This document shows positions 63,550 to 64,000 of a stretch of DNA of 64,000 bases, one piece after another. Both the position numbers and the translations under genes were made by a program. The notes below the pieces were generated by a model that was not told where the DNA came from, did no database searches, and saw only the letters and a program-made list of their open reading frames with translations. The stretch spans positions 4,214,001 through 4,278,000 of the forward strand of contig CM049310.1 of NCBI GenBank assembly GCA_026874595.1. Reading direction: 5' to 3'. Position 1 is the stretch's first letter; each line of letters opens with the position of its first letter. This stretch comes from Sipunculus nudus (taxonomy: Eukaryota > Annelida > Sipuncula > Golfingiida > Sipunculidae).

Positions 63550-63642
63550 ACAATAATAATAATAATAATAATCATCATCATAATCATCATCATCATTTAA
63601 TTATAATAATAATAATAATAATTTAATAATTATTATAATGAT

Positions 63643-63690
<48 letters not shown>
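63550..63690. repeat. (TAA)n / (ATC)n compound microsatellite
   Basis: Interrupted TAA triplets with an ATC-type stretch (63571-63598), ending in about 16 consecutive TAA units (63645-63688). Confidence 0.92.
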
Positions 63691-63977
63691 TCACTAAAAC
63701 TTTATAAATTACCTATTTATTACTGATCTGGATAAATAGTCCTGAGGGCAGTTCCTGGAAGATAATTCCATAGAACTTTATTTTTGTGTGTGTGGACTAA
63801 GCTTCAAGGGGGGGGAAAGGAGAAAGTTGGCGAAACAAATCTTTGTGGACACTGGTCAGGTCGGTCACGTGCACGTTTGTGCTGCAAATTAAATCCGTAT
63901 CAGAACAGTTATAAAGTTAATATAAACACCAAACATTAAGACAATACAATTTTAATTTATGTTACTGTACTGTGCAG

Positions 63978-64000
63978 TATATATATATATATATATATAT
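63978..64000. repeat. (TA)n microsatellite at window edge
   Basis: TA dinucleotides continue to the last base, so the full length is not visible. Confidence 0.9.

Larger units (their letters stand above)
63157..64000. other. DARS2 5' flank with microsatellites
   Basis: Should contain the DARS2 5' UTR and promoter. No TATA box is evident near 63157-63260, and the local sequence is less AT-rich than the introns. From 63540 there is a short C-tract, an interrupted TAA/ATA run (63550-63690) and, at the window end, TA repeats (63978-64000). No divergent gene was recognised. Confidence 0.45.

Noticed and set aside
1-64000. Autonomous transposons or integrated viral genes
   Set aside because: No reverse transcriptase, integrase, transposase, Rep/helicase or capsid-like frame of useful length was seen on either strand.

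Overview
The window is eukaryotic nuclear DNA: long introns, GT-AG splice sites, AT-rich spacers, and dense short interspersed and tandem repeats. The dominant mobile elements have internal tandem cores, a GACG-type tetranucleotide run and a 3' hairpin. They look like the 'pearl' / Helentron-associated (HINE) elements known from bivalves, so a bivalve or another mollusc is the best guess. That is an inference from repeat style only.

Two protein genes can be supported. The first is mitochondrial aspartyl-tRNA synthetase (DARS2) on the minus strand. It covers almost the whole window, with its start codon at 63154-63156. I could place 15 consecutive coding exons that join in frame to 510 codons, ending with the exon at 4401-4480. 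The C-terminal exons, which should hold class II motif 3, lie beyond the left edge. The second is an intronless plus-strand gene (16076-18370) for a 764-residue single-pass leucine-rich-repeat membrane protein. It sits antisense inside the 23 kb DARS2 intron 11.

Layout from left to right: 1-4230, two HINE-like arrays in intron 15; 4401-4480, exon 15; 5026-6608, a pearl-like element; 6806-6883, exon 14; 7092-9820, a 37-bp minisatellite; 10163-10988, a 21-bp minisatellite; 12295-12896, exons 13 and 12; 16076-18370, the LRR gene; 18783-19357, a hAT-like MITE with a perfect 8-bp target duplication; 19560-20748, a 23-bp array; 22715-34931, a run of nested HINE elements; 36052-37384, exons 11 and 10 with a MITE between them; 37757-39119, another HINE family; 42441-43179, exons 9 and 8; 43318-46582, a nested HINE cluster; 46653-47035, a tandem duplication of exon 7 with one dead copy; 47537-50972, exons 6 to 4 with a HINE; 51019-58495, MITEs, a 48-bp minisatellite, HINEs, a tRNA-derived SINE array and exon 3; 58602-61656, a ~3 kb minisatellite made from the end of exon 2 and its splice donor; 61627-63156, exons 2 and 1.

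No transposase, Rep/helicase or reverse transcriptase reading frame was seen, so all mobile elements here appear non-autonomous. The strongest unusual observations are three. The exon-2 splice donor has been amplified about 60-fold. HINE families are nested three deep, and each has the same end design: a short palindrome, then a short inverted repeat matched at the far end. Exon 7 has been duplicated, leaving a decayed copy with two stop codons.
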